A stretch of DNA of 64,000 nt, taken from the NCBI GenBank assembly GCA_004558205.1, contig SFDM01000006.1, positions 35,140 through 99,139 on the forward strand. Reading direction: 5' to 3'. The DNA comes from Pyramidobacter piscolens (GTDB taxonomy: Bacteria; Synergistota; Synergistia; Synergistales; Dethiosulfovibrionaceae). The notes beneath the pieces were generated by a model. That model saw only the letters and a program-made list of their open reading frames with translations, had not been told where the DNA came from and ran no database searches. Positions 8,160 to 15,328 of this stretch are shown here, piece by piece. Every line of letters starts with the position of its first letter. Within the stretch, counting starts at the first letter, position 1. Made by a program: the position numbers and the translations under genes.

Positions 8160-9179
8160 TTACTCAGTCACGCCGATCAGGTCCATCAAAAGCGCCTGGG
8201 CTGTCTCACGCTGCCCTGCTCCGGGACCGGAAAGAGTGATCTCGCCTAAATTATCGGTGCTCAGGGTGACGGCGTTCGACGCACCGCTGATGCCCGCCAG
8301 AGGGCTGTTCAAATTGACCTCCCTCGGGGCGACGAAACCGCGAAGCCGCCCGTCGGAGCGGCGTTCGATGCCCGAGATCAGCTTGATGCGCCGGCCGTGC
8401 TTGCGGGCGTTTCTCACCTGCTCGCCTGAAATATGGGTGATGCCCTCCCGTTCCACGTCGCCCACCGGCAGCGCCGCGCCGAAGAGGATCCGGGCCAAAA
8501 TGGAAACCTTCACGGCGGCGTCCCAGCCCTCGAGGTCGCCCGAGGGGTCGGCTTCGGCGTATCCGCGCTTCTGGGCCTCGGCCAGAGCTTCGTCGAAGGA
8601 GAGCCCGGCCTCCATGACGGAAAGCATGAAATTGGTCGTGCCGTTCAGGATCCCCTCGGCCTTCTGAATGGCGCAGCCCAGCAGGCCGTGCTGCGCCATC
8701 TGCACCAGCGGGGTTCCGCTCATGACGACGCCCTCGTAGCGGAACTTGGCGCTGTGCTCCCGCGCCAGAGCCTGAAGCTCGTCCCAGGCAGCGGCCAGAG
8801 GGCCCTTGTTAACGGTCACCACGTGGAGCCCCATGGACAGGGCGGAACGCATATAGGACAGCCCCGGCTCGCCGGTTGTGAGGTTTGTGGGCGTCGCTTC
8901 GGCGAGGATCCGCGCGCCACTGAGGCGCAGAAGCTCCTCGAAAGACCCCGACGCCTGAGGGAAGGAACTGAAGGATCCATTCTCTTCCAGTTCTTTCAGC
9001 AAAAGCGCCAGGTCGATGCCGCCGCGGTCCAGCACGACGCCTTTGCGATGGGTCACCACGAGGGTGACCCGGAGTTCCAGGCCGTACTGCCGCTCAAGCT
9101 GTTCTTTTTTGTCGCGGATCAGTTCCAAAAAAGCGCGTCCCACGTTTCCGCATCCTGTCAAAGCCACGTTCATAATCAT
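8160..9179 (-). CDS. hom: Homoserine dehydrogenase
   Basis: 339 residues. NAD(P)-dependent reduction of aspartate semialdehyde to homoserine, the branch to threonine and methionine. The Rossmann motif is at the N-terminus (ALTGCGNVGRAFLELI), followed by VTVNKGPLA with the conserved catalytic-region lysine, the GVVMSGTPLVQ segment, GILNGTTNFMLS and the YAEADPSGDLEGWDAAVKVSILA signature of the family. The C-terminal ACT domain seen in longer forms is absent, so direct allosteric threonine inhibition through ACT is not expected. I place the start at ATG 9179, eight bases after GGAGG; an upstream GTG at 9185 is too close to it. Control is instead visible as a threonine leader and terminator upstream. 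Confidence 0.92.
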   Translation of the reverse strand: MIMNVALTGCGNVGRAFLELIRDKKEQLERQYGLELRVTLVVTHRKGVVLDRGGIDLALLLKELEENGSFSSFPQASGSFEELLRLSGARILAEATPTNLTTGEPGLSYMRSALSMGLHVVTVNKGPLAAAWDELQALAREHSAKFRYEGVVMSGTPLVQMAQHGLLGCAIQKAEGILNGTTNFMLSVMEAGLSFDEALAEAQKRGYAEADPSGDLEGWDAAVKVSILARILFGAALPVGDVEREGITHISGEQVRNARKHGRRIKLISGIERRSDGRLRGFVAPREVNLNSPLAGISGASNAVTLSTDNLGEITLSGPGAGQRETAQALLMDLIGVTE

Positions 9180-9250
9180 ATTCACAGCCTCCGCTTTTCA
9201 CAAATAAAATTTTAAACTGTCATCGCCATAAACGATCAACCATAAAAAAA

Positions 9251-9276
9251 AGGGGACCCCCAAGACGGGATCCCCT
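9251..9276 (-). terminator. Leader terminator (attenuator) of the hom gene
   Basis: The minus-strand RNA can form a 10-bp stem, AGGGGAUCCC with the GGGUCCCCU arm (one U-G pair), immediately followed by seven or more U. It sits between the threonine leader peptide and the hom start. A competing upstream hairpin (GCGCAC at 9293-9298 with GTGCGC at 9307-9312) lies between peptide and terminator, the usual arrangement for ribosome-mediated attenuation. Confidence 0.85.
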
Positions 9277-9322
9277 GAAATCAACGCCGGAAGCGCACAG
9301 GACATCGTGCGCCACCCACAGT

Positions 9323-9391
9323 TTACGGGTCGCCCATCGTGAAAGTCCTGGTAGTAGTAGTGGTCATGCTGCGCATCATTTTAAACTTCAC
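9323..9391 (-). CDS. Threonine-rich leader peptide (thrL-like) upstream of hom
   Basis: A 22-residue reading frame starts at GTG 9391, five bases after a strong AGGAGGAGG, and stops with TAA at 9323. It contains TTTTTRTFT, seven threonines within nine codons. Such a run is expected of a ribosome-sensing leader: when charged threonyl-tRNA is scarce the ribosome stalls on the run and the downstream terminator is not formed. A promoter lies at 9467-9495 and the terminator at 9251-9276, so the whole unit precedes homoserine dehydrogenase, an enzyme of threonine synthesis. The mechanism is established for thrL in enterobacteria; its operation here is inferred from layout. Confidence 0.85.
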   Translation of the reverse strand: MKFKMMRSMTTTTTRTFTMGDP

Positions 9392-9466
9392 GGTGGCCTC
9401 CTCCTTTCGTTTTTTACGGATATAGATTAGAGCCCTAAAATAGAGCCTCTTCGGTTATTGTGGGAG

Positions 9467-9495
9467 ACGATACCACTATCCAGCGTGGAAATCAA
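9467..9495 (-). promoter_or_regulatory. Sigma-70 promoter of the thr-leader/hom transcript
   Basis: On the minus strand TTGATT (9490-9495), a 17-base spacer and TATCGT (9467-9472). Predicted transcription starts about 70 bases before the leader peptide. Confidence 0.6.
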
Positions 9496-9559
9496 GCCCC
9501 ATTTTATATGAGATGTTTATCAAACATAAAACTGCGCGAAGGACGCGGTTAAAAGCCCG

Positions 9560-9587
9560 TTGATTTTTGCCGATTATCTTGTATACT
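9560..9587 (+). promoter_or_regulatory. Sigma-70 promoter of the DMT transporter gene
   Basis: TTGATT (9560-9565), a 16-base spacer and TATACT (9582-9587). Transcription would start near 9594. This excludes the ATG at 9589 and supports the start at 9631. Confidence 0.65.
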
Positions 9588-9630
9588 GATGGTTCGTGTC
9601 ATGAATTTTTATGTCAGGAGCATCCCTTTT

Positions 9631-10527
9631 ATGAGTCATTCTGTGCAAACACGCCGTTTCTATCATTACATTCCGATGATGTTAGTTCTGCTGATCTGGG
9701 GTTCCATGGGGCTTCCCGTCACCTATGCCCTCAAAGAGCTTCCGCCCATGGTCCTCCTCGCGGGACGCTGCCTGATCGCCGTCCTGCTCCTGCTGCCTTT
9801 CGCGATCAAGGAAGGGCGAGTGCTCGCCGCTCCCGGCGACCGGCTTTACGCCTTTGCCGCGGGGCTGTCGGGAGTCTTTCTCAACAACGCCTTTTATTTT
9901 TACAGCGTGAAATATACGTCGCTGACCAATATCGCCATCATCTTCGCCATGTCGCCGCTGCTCACGGCGTTGCTGGCCCGAATTTTTCTCGGCGAGAAGC
10001 TGACGCGGCGGCGCTGTCTGGGCATCGCCGTCGCCTTCGCCGGCGCCCTGTTCCTGCTGAGCGGTGGAAAGCCCGCGATGCTGCTCCATCTGTCGCTGAA
10101 CCGCGGCGACGTCTCCGAGTTCTTCGCGGCCCTGACCTGCTCCATCATGACGGTCCTCGGCAAGAAAATCAAAAACAGCTCAGCCATCGTGGTCACGCTG
10201 GACGGGATGTTCATCGCCCTTCTGGTGTGCATTCCCTCCATTTTCTTCCTTGGTCAGCCCCTGCCCAGTTCCGTCAGCTACGCGGCCCTCGGCGGCCTTC
10301 TTTACCTGGGAGCTCTGGGTTCGGCCTGCGCCTACGTGCTGCAGCAGGCTTCGATCCAGATAATCGGGGCGGGAGCCACAGCCGCCTTCCTGAACGGGAC
10401 GCCCGCCGTGGCGATCGTGGTCGCGCTGTTCGTCATGGGCGAATCGATCTCGTCGGTACAGATCGTCAGCAGCGCCGTTATCTTCTCGGGAATCTTTCTG
10501 AACGCCGGCTCAAGGCCCGAAGGTTAG
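9631..10527 (+). CDS. EamA/DMT superfamily transporter
   Basis: 298 residues from ATG 9631, which has CAGGAG ten bases upstream. About ten hydrophobic segments form two EamA repeats; the first begins with the typical MMLVLLIWGSMGLPVTYALKELPP and the second with a GLLYLGALGSACAYVLQQ segment. Typical of inner-membrane exporters of amino acids or metabolites of the drug/metabolite transporter superfamily. It is divergent from the hom unit, with only promoter sequences between them, and converges on the asparaginase gene. Given the setting, an amino-acid exporter is plausible but not shown. Confidence 0.88.
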   Translation: MSHSVQTRRFYHYIPMMLVLLIWGSMGLPVTYALKELPPMVLLAGRCLIAVLLLLPFAIKEGRVLAAPGDRLYAFAAGLSGVFLNNAFYFYSVKYTSLTNIAIIFAMSPLLTALLARIFLGEKLTRRRCLGIAVAFAGALFLLSGGKPAMLLHLSLNRGDVSEFFAALTCSIMTVLGKKIKNSSAIVVTLDGMFIALLVCIPSIFFLGQPLPSSVSYAALGGLLYLGALGSACAYVLQQASIQIIGAGATAAFLNGTPAVAIVVALFVMGESISSVQIVSSAVIFSGIFLNAGSRPEG

Positions 10528-10574
10528 GTAAAAAGATTGAACCGCGGAGGTTCGCAGCGGTCCATACTATTTAT

Positions 10575-10714
10575 CAGTTGGAGCACCAAATACTTTGGAA
10601 GGGACGGCCTGAGGGAGATCGGGGCCGCAAGCTGCGCAGGACCGCCAACGCGGTCCGAGTATGTCCGAAGCGGAACCGATTTCCCCAGGCCGGCCCCGGA
10701 CGTTTGTTCAGCTG
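10575..10714 (+). ncRNA. Unidentified structured element, copy 1
   Basis: No gene is apparent between 10528 and 10850. The stretch holds a degenerate piece of the dispersed repeat (10532-10560), this element and a terminator. The 140-base element is about 75 percent alike to 27417-27554. Shared helices: GGACCGC-CAAC-GCGGTCC here against GGGCCG-CGGTTC there; TCCG-AAG-CGGA here against TTCG-AAG-CGAA there, a C-G to T-A exchange; the invariant CGCA-AGC-TGCG; and a long outer pairing of GGCCTGAGGGAGATCGG with CCGATTTCCCCAGGCC. Differences fall mostly in pairing partners, as in a structured RNA. It matches no riboswitch consensus I know. Strand is set by the copy near 27.4 kb, which follows a plus-strand riboswitch. 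Confidence 0.5.
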
Positions 10715-10771
10715 TTCTATGGCTAATGAGTATTAGTATAGCAGCCCATCAGTGTCTGCCGATCACAGAAT

Positions 10772-10817
10772 ATAAAAGGAAGGCCGCGCCTTTTCCAGGG
10801 CGCGGCCTTCCTTTTAT
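10772..10817. terminator. Bidirectional terminator between the DMT and asparaginase genes
   Basis: A perfect 19-bp stem (10772-10790 with 10799-10817) and an eight-base loop. A/T runs at both ends let it serve the converging transcripts of both genes. Confidence 0.9.
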
Positions 10818-10850
10818 AATTTTTATAGCTGCGGGTCGTAGTTGGGAAGG

Positions 10851-11888
10851 TCAGGCGCGGCATTCTTTCAGGTAACGGCCCAGAACGAGACACGGATCCT
10901 CCGGGGCCGCAGCCAGCGCATAACAGCACAGGCTGTGGATGAACTCGACGGAGCGGTCCATCTGGTTCCAGACGCGGAACCCCTTCCGCGCCAAACGGGC
11001 CATGCCCACCCGGTCATACCCGTCTGGATGCTTGACGCCGCCCTCGGCCTGGCTGCACGCCAGGATCAGCGGTTTCGCCCCGTTCTCGTAGCCGCCCTCC
11101 ACCAGGTCCAGCACTGAGGGAATCATGTTGCCCGCGCCGTAACCTAAAAGACACAGAAAACGCTCGTCGCCTTGAAGGCGCGGACGGATTCCCGGCTGCG
11201 CAAAAAGCCAGCTGATATGGGCACAGCGCCGGCGGATCTCCTCGGGAGGCTCCGACAGCAAAGCGTCCATCTCCGCCGGCAGCATGGTCCTGTCGGCTCG
11301 GCGCTCCCCCTTTTCGGGCGATTCCAGCGCCCAGTCAGGGTTGAAAAACAGCGGCTGGCCGTTGACCGCCGCAAAAGCGTCGGGATGCATGGCATGGGCC
11401 TTATGGGCCCGGTCGCCGGGGATCAGCTTCCAGTTGAAATAGACCCAGACGCCGCGCAAGCCGGAGCAGCAGGCCGTCGCCGCGCCGCGCAGATTGGACG
11501 TCACGTCCTCGGGCATATAGTCCAGCGTCAGCTGGCTGCCAGTGAGGATCACGGGGATGGGCAGATTGCCGAAGCAGAGGCTCAGCCATGCGGCGGTACA
11601 TGCCATGGTGTCCGTGCCGTGCAGGATCAGCACGCCCGACAGCCCCTTTTCCAGCTCTTCGGCGATGCAGCGGGACAGCAGCGCCCAATGCCCCGGATCC
11701 AGTTCGGAGCTGTCAAGCCCCGGATTTCCGAGAGGCGCGCGAAACAGGGCTTCCACGCCGCGCTCGGCGAAAAGCTCGCTCAAAGAGTCTTTCAGGCGCA
11801 GAGACGCCTCCGACAGAGGAGCTTTCCCCTGCCCGGCAAAACCGCTGGCGATCGTTCCGCCCGTAAATATAACCAACAAACGATTCAA
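10851..11888 (-). CDS. L-asparaginase, type I (cytoplasmic)
   Basis: 345 residues. Hydrolyses L-asparagine to aspartate and ammonia. Both catalytic threonine motifs are present: the N-terminal FTGGTIASG and the HGTDTMACTAAWLS segment near residue 85, plus VILTGSQ, and GYGAGNM and CSQAEGGV in the C-terminal domain. There is no signal peptide. The frame is open up to 12140, but the promoter at 12000-12028 and a GGAGGAGG at 11896-11903 place the start at TTG 11888 (or TTG 11891). It sits among amino-acid catabolism genes and ends at a shared bidirectional terminator. Confidence 0.9.
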   Translation of the reverse strand: MNRLLVIFTGGTIASGFAGQGKAPLSEASLRLKDSLSELFAERGVEALFRAPLGNPGLDSSELDPGHWALLSRCIAEELEKGLSGVLILHGTDTMACTAAWLSLCFGNLPIPVILTGSQLTLDYMPEDVTSNLRGAATACCSGLRGVWVYFNWKLIPGDRAHKAHAMHPDAFAAVNGQPLFFNPDWALESPEKGERRADRTMLPAEMDALLSEPPEEIRRRCAHISWLFAQPGIRPRLQGDERFLCLLGYGAGNMIPSVLDLVEGGYENGAKPLILACSQAEGGVKHPDGYDRVGMARLARKGFRVWNQMDRSVEFIHSLCCYALAAAPEDPCLVLGRYLKECRA

Positions 11889-11999
11889 CAAAATTCCTCC
11901 TCCACAGGTTCCTGCGCTTCCGTAAGTTCTCGAAACTCCGCGGAACCAAGGCCAGGCGGCAGCCGATTCACGCCCCGTTTCCGACAGAAAATTTTTTTT

Positions 12000-12028
12000 A
12001 TTATAGGCGTTTCCGCTCTTTTTGTAAA
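12000..12028 (-). promoter_or_regulatory. Sigma-70 promoter of the asparaginase gene
   Basis: On the minus strand TTTACA (12023-12028), 17 bases, then a perfect TATAAT (12000-12005). The 11889-12225 stretch otherwise holds only the two divergent promoters and ribosome-binding sites. Confidence 0.75.
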
Positions 12029-12133
12029 CAAAACGTTCTCTTATCGTGGCTTTTGCGCGTCCGTCCCCCTCTTTCCTTAATTTATGATGCGGCGAGACGC
12101 CGTTTTTGCAATTTATCACAATGAAATTACGCA

Positions 12134-12162
12134 TTGACAAACTTACGACAGAATGGTATAAG
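12134..12162 (+). promoter_or_regulatory. Sigma-70 promoter of the exported M20 gene
   Basis: A perfect TTGACA (12134-12139), 17 bases, and TATAAG (12157-12162), 63 bases before the ATG at 12226. Confidence 0.75.
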
Positions 12163-12225
12163 TCTTTACTAATTTATCCTCAGGCCTGGAGATAAAACAA
12201 AACTGTAAGGGAGATGTAATATACT

Positions 12226-13542
12226 ATGTTCAAATTTGTAAAATCTATCGTATTATCCTGCGCCATGGCGCTCCTTGCCGCTTTTGCCTCCCTGGCCGCC
12301 GACAGCGCGCAGATCAGGGACTTCGCCGCCTCGAACATCGACGGCCAAAAAAGCGCGCTCTGTGAAATGGGAGACTGGATGTACCACAACCCCGAAGTGG
12401 GATACAAGGAGTTCAAGGCTTCCAAACTGCTCTCCTCATATCTTGAAAAGAACGGCTTCACCATGGCTTCCGGCACCGCGGGGTACGAGACCGCTTTCGT
12501 CGGAACCTTCAAAAACGGCGAAGGCGGCGCCAAGATCGCCTACATGGTCGAGTACGACGCCCTCCGCGGCACCGGCGGCACGGCGTTCCAGGGCTGCCAG
12601 CACAACCTTCAGGGCCCCGCCGGCCTTGGCGCGGCCGTCGCCTTGAAAGAGGCCATGGTCAAGTACAACATTCCCGGAACGGTGATGGTCGTCGGCACCC
12701 CCGCCGAAGAAATTCCCCCCGCCGTGAAGGGATTCATGATCCAAAAGGGCGTCTTCGACGGCGTGGACGTGGTCCTCATGTTCCACGGCAGCGCCAAGAC
12801 CAAGGCTACTATGGCCGGCTGGAGCGGCGTGGCTCTCGACTCGGCCTATTACGTCTTCAAGGGCAAGAGCGCCCACGCCTCGGGCGACCCTTGGAGCGGC
12901 AAGGACGCCGTCGACGCGGCGCGCCTGATGTTCGCCGGCGTCGACGCCTATAGGGAGCACATCCTGCCCGACGCGCGCATCCACGGCGTCATCCTTGAAG
13001 GCGGCGTGGCGCCCAACGTCATCGCGCCCTACGCCAAGGCAGAGTTCTACTACCGCCACCCCACCCGCGAATACGTGGAGGCCATGGGACGCCGCCTGGA
13101 GACCATCGCCAAGGCCGCCGCGATGATGACTGACACCACGGCCGAAGTGGACATCTACGGCAAGTATTACTGCACCGTGGGCCTGGAGTCGCTGGAACAG
13201 AGAGCTTACGGCTACGCCAAGTCCTTCGGCGCCGTGCAGTGCGACGACAAGCCCAGCCCCGCCGGCTCGACGGACTTCGCCGAAGTGTCGAACCACTTTC
13301 CCGCCATCTCGCTCTACGTGGCCACCAAGCCGCTGGCCGCCCCGGGGCACTCGATCGAAGCCGCCGACGCGACGATCACGCCCATCGGCCACGACGGTAT
13401 GATCGTCGCCTCCAAGACGCTCTGCGCCCTCGGCGTGGACCTGCTGAACGACCCCAAGTATCTGCAGGAAGTCAAGTCGGAGTTCAAAAAATACGGCCCG
13501 CCGCCCACGCTGAAAAACTACGTCAAGAGCATCAAGTGGTAA
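12226..13542 (+). CDS. Exported M20 amidohydrolase (AbgB/PM20D2-like)
   Basis: 438 residues. A signal peptide (MFKFVKSIVLSCAMALLAAFASLA) points to the periplasm, unlike the other three M20 enzymes here. The catalytic pattern is of the p-aminobenzoyl-glutamate hydrolase type, with EYDALRG in place of DxDALP, GTPAEE near residue 160, KGKSAHASGDP near 210 and the late PAGSTDFAEVSNHFP motif. The metal-site motif reads QGCQHNL where relatives have ACGHN, one substitution in the usually conserved segment, and enzyme activity should not be assumed. It has its own strong promoter and ends at a long terminator shared with glnA. A role in trimming amide-linked amino acids outside the inner membrane is inferred. 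Confidence 0.87.
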   Translation: MFKFVKSIVLSCAMALLAAFASLAADSAQIRDFAASNIDGQKSALCEMGDWMYHNPEVGYKEFKASKLLSSYLEKNGFTMASGTAGYETAFVGTFKNGEGGAKIAYMVEYDALRGTGGTAFQGCQHNLQGPAGLGAAVALKEAMVKYNIPGTVMVVGTPAEEIPPAVKGFMIQKGVFDGVDVVLMFHGSAKTKATMAGWSGVALDSAYYVFKGKSAHASGDPWSGKDAVDAARLMFAGVDAYREHILPDARIHGVILEGGVAPNVIAPYAKAEFYYRHPTREYVEAMGRRLETIAKAAAMMTDTTAEVDIYGKYYCTVGLESLEQRAYGYAKSFGAVQCDDKPSPAGSTDFAEVSNHFPAISLYVATKPLAAPGHSIEAADATITPIGHDGMIVASKTLCALGVDLLNDPKYLQEVKSEFKKYGPPPTLKNYVKSIKW

Positions 13543-13602
13543 AGTCCATTCATATCTGCCATTCATATTTGATACTCTTTCGCAGCTAAACGGCTAAATT
13601 GG

Positions 13603-13674
13603 AGACCGGGAAGCCCTTCTCGCCGCGCCGGCCCTCTCAGGGGGCCGGCGGCTGTGAAAAGGGCTTCCCGGTCT
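13603..13674. terminator. Long bidirectional terminator between M20 and glnA
   Basis: A 16-bp perfect outer stem (13603-13618 with 13659-13674) encloses a GC-rich inner hairpin (GCCGGCCC...GGGGCCGGC). A T-rich tail on the plus strand and A-rich sequence on the other side make it suitable for both converging genes. Confidence 0.85.
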
Positions 13675-13679
13675 TTTCT

Positions 13680-15110
13680 TTACAGGTCGTAATACTTCTG
13701 GAACTCCGCGGGATGGGGAATGCGCTCGATGCGTTCGGCTTCGGCGCGCTTTCTATCAATCCAGCGGCGAAGCAGCTCGGGTGGAAACACGCCGCCGGCC
13801 GTCAGATAATCCTGGTCGGCCTCGAGGGCCTTCAGCGCTTCAAGCAGGCTTCCGGGCAGGCCGCGGATCTTTTTCTTCTCCTCGTCAGAAAGGGCGAAGA
13901 GATTGCAGTCGTAAGGGCCCCAGCCCTCGGCGTGAGGGTCGATCTTGTTTTCGACGCCGTCCAGCCCCGCCATCAGGATCGCCGCATAGGCGTAGTAGGG
14001 GTTGCACGTGGCGTCGGGGTTGCGCAGTTCGAAGCGCTTGGACGAGGGCGACTTGGCGTAGGCGGGGATCCTGACCACGGCGCTGCGGTTCGCCGTCGCG
14101 TAGCCGATCGTGACGGGAGCCTCGAAACCGGGAACCAGGCGCTTGAAGGAGTTCGTCGACGGGTTGGTCAGCGCGCAGAGCGAAGCGATATGGCGCAGCA
14201 GACCGCCGATAAAATGAAGCGCTGTCTCGCTGAGCTGCGAATAGCCCTCGGGATCGTAGAAGAGGGGCTTGCCGTCCTTGAACAGCAGCATGTGCACGTG
14301 CATGCCGTTGCCGGCCTCCTTGTACAGAGGCTTGGGCATCAGGGTGGCGGTGCGTCCGGCTTGGGCCGCGGTGTTTTTGATCACATACTTGATCGTCATG
14401 GTGTCGTCGGCCATCTTGAGGACGTCGCCGAGTTCCACTTCGATCTCCAGCTGCCCGGGGCCGCCGACTTCATGATGGTGGTATTTCACTTTCACGCCCC
14501 AGTCCTGGAGCGCGAGGCACATTTTATTGCGCAGCTCGAAGCAGACGTCGTGGGGGGCCGTGATATGGTAGCCGCCTTCGTAGGGAACCTGGTACCCGTT
14601 GTTTTCCCCCGCGTCGCCGCTCCGCCATTCGGCCTGGCGGGTATCCACGCTGAAGGCCATGCGCTGGGGCGTCACTTCGTAGCTGACGCGGTCGAAGACA
14701 TGGAATTCAAACTCGGGGCCGATCACCATTTTATCGGCGACGCCCCTTTCTTTCATGTACGCCACCGCCCGTTTAATCACGTTCCTGGGATAGTGGGTAA
14801 AGGGGCGGTTGTTCGGGACGTCGATCACGTTCACGTCGCCCGTCAGGGAGAGCGTGGGCGTCTCCACGAAGGGATCGATCGCTGCGGTGCCGAGGTCGGG
14901 AATAAAGACCATGTCGCTGTTCTCGACGCGCGCATAGCCGTAGTTCGAGCCGTCAAAGCCGATGCCGTACTTCATGGTGTCTTCGTTGAAGCGCTCCGCC
15001 GGAATGGTGATGTGGCGCCACCTACCGTCCAGGTCCACCATTTTGAAATCAACCATTTTGATGCCCTGTTCCGCCATAAAGGTCTGAACTTGATCAAGCG
15101 AAGTAAACAT
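13680..15110 (-). CDS. glnA: Glutamine synthetase, type I
   Basis: 476 residues. ATP-dependent amidation of glutamate. The signatures are clear: FDGSNYGYARVENSDM near residue 55, the metal-site segment VIGPEFEFHVFD, KYHHHEVGGPGQLEIE, the GNGMHVHMLL His-containing loop, FKRLVPGFEAP and the RFELRNPDATCNPYYAYAAILMAG motif. At the place where regulated enterobacterial enzymes carry the adenylylated tyrosine (NLYDLP) this protein has NLFALS, so the modifiable tyrosine is replaced by phenylalanine. GAGGAG precedes the ATG and a promoter lies at 15158-15186. Single gene unit, convergent with the M20 gene. Confidence 0.95.
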   Translation of the reverse strand: MFTSLDQVQTFMAEQGIKMVDFKMVDLDGRWRHITIPAERFNEDTMKYGIGFDGSNYGYARVENSDMVFIPDLGTAAIDPFVETPTLSLTGDVNVIDVPNNRPFTHYPRNVIKRAVAYMKERGVADKMVIGPEFEFHVFDRVSYEVTPQRMAFSVDTRQAEWRSGDAGENNGYQVPYEGGYHITAPHDVCFELRNKMCLALQDWGVKVKYHHHEVGGPGQLEIEVELGDVLKMADDTMTIKYVIKNTAAQAGRTATLMPKPLYKEAGNGMHVHMLLFKDGKPLFYDPEGYSQLSETALHFIGGLLRHIASLCALTNPSTNSFKRLVPGFEAPVTIGYATANRSAVVRIPAYAKSPSSKRFELRNPDATCNPYYAYAAILMAGLDGVENKIDPHAEGWGPYDCNLFALSDEEKKKIRGLPGSLLEALKALEADQDYLTAGGVFPPELLRRWIDRKRAEAERIERIPHPAEFQKYYDL

Positions 15111-15157
15111 TGCCCTGTCTCCTCTCAGTTGATGGGTCCCCCCAGGGGAATAGACCT

Positions 15158-15186
15158 ATTGTATCTATTTCCCTGACTTTTTACAA
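15158..15186 (-). promoter_or_regulatory. Sigma-70 promoter of glnA
   Basis: On the minus strand TTGTAA (15181-15186), 17 bases, TACAAT (15158-15163), about 48 bases upstream of the glnA ATG. Confidence 0.65.
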
Positions 15187-15283
15187 GAGAATGAGAGCTG
15201 TTTTTGAAAGTTTTGCGTTTTTGAAGCGTTATTTTCAACTTTTCATCTTTTTACACGATAAATACGCGAGACTTTTTTCAACA

Positions 15284-15321
15284 AAAGCAGCCGCCAGCAA
15301 AAAAACACCGGCGGCTGCTTT
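15284..15321 (-). terminator. Terminator of the aldolase-M20-GGDEF operon
   Basis: A 12-bp perfect stem (15284-15295 with 15310-15321) with an A-rich loop, just past the GGDEF gene stop at 15329. Read on the minus strand it is followed by TGTTGAAAAAAG. Confidence 0.75.
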
Positions 15322-15328
15322 GTATTTT

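Noticed and set aside
13599..15176. A 525-codon plus-strand frame opposite glutamine synthetase; similar frames opposite cyuA (554-1972), cardiolipin synthase (25666-27075) and the M20 genes.
   Set aside because: The opposite strand in each case encodes a complete, motif-bearing enzyme; the antisense frames have no domain pattern and arise from third-position GC bias.
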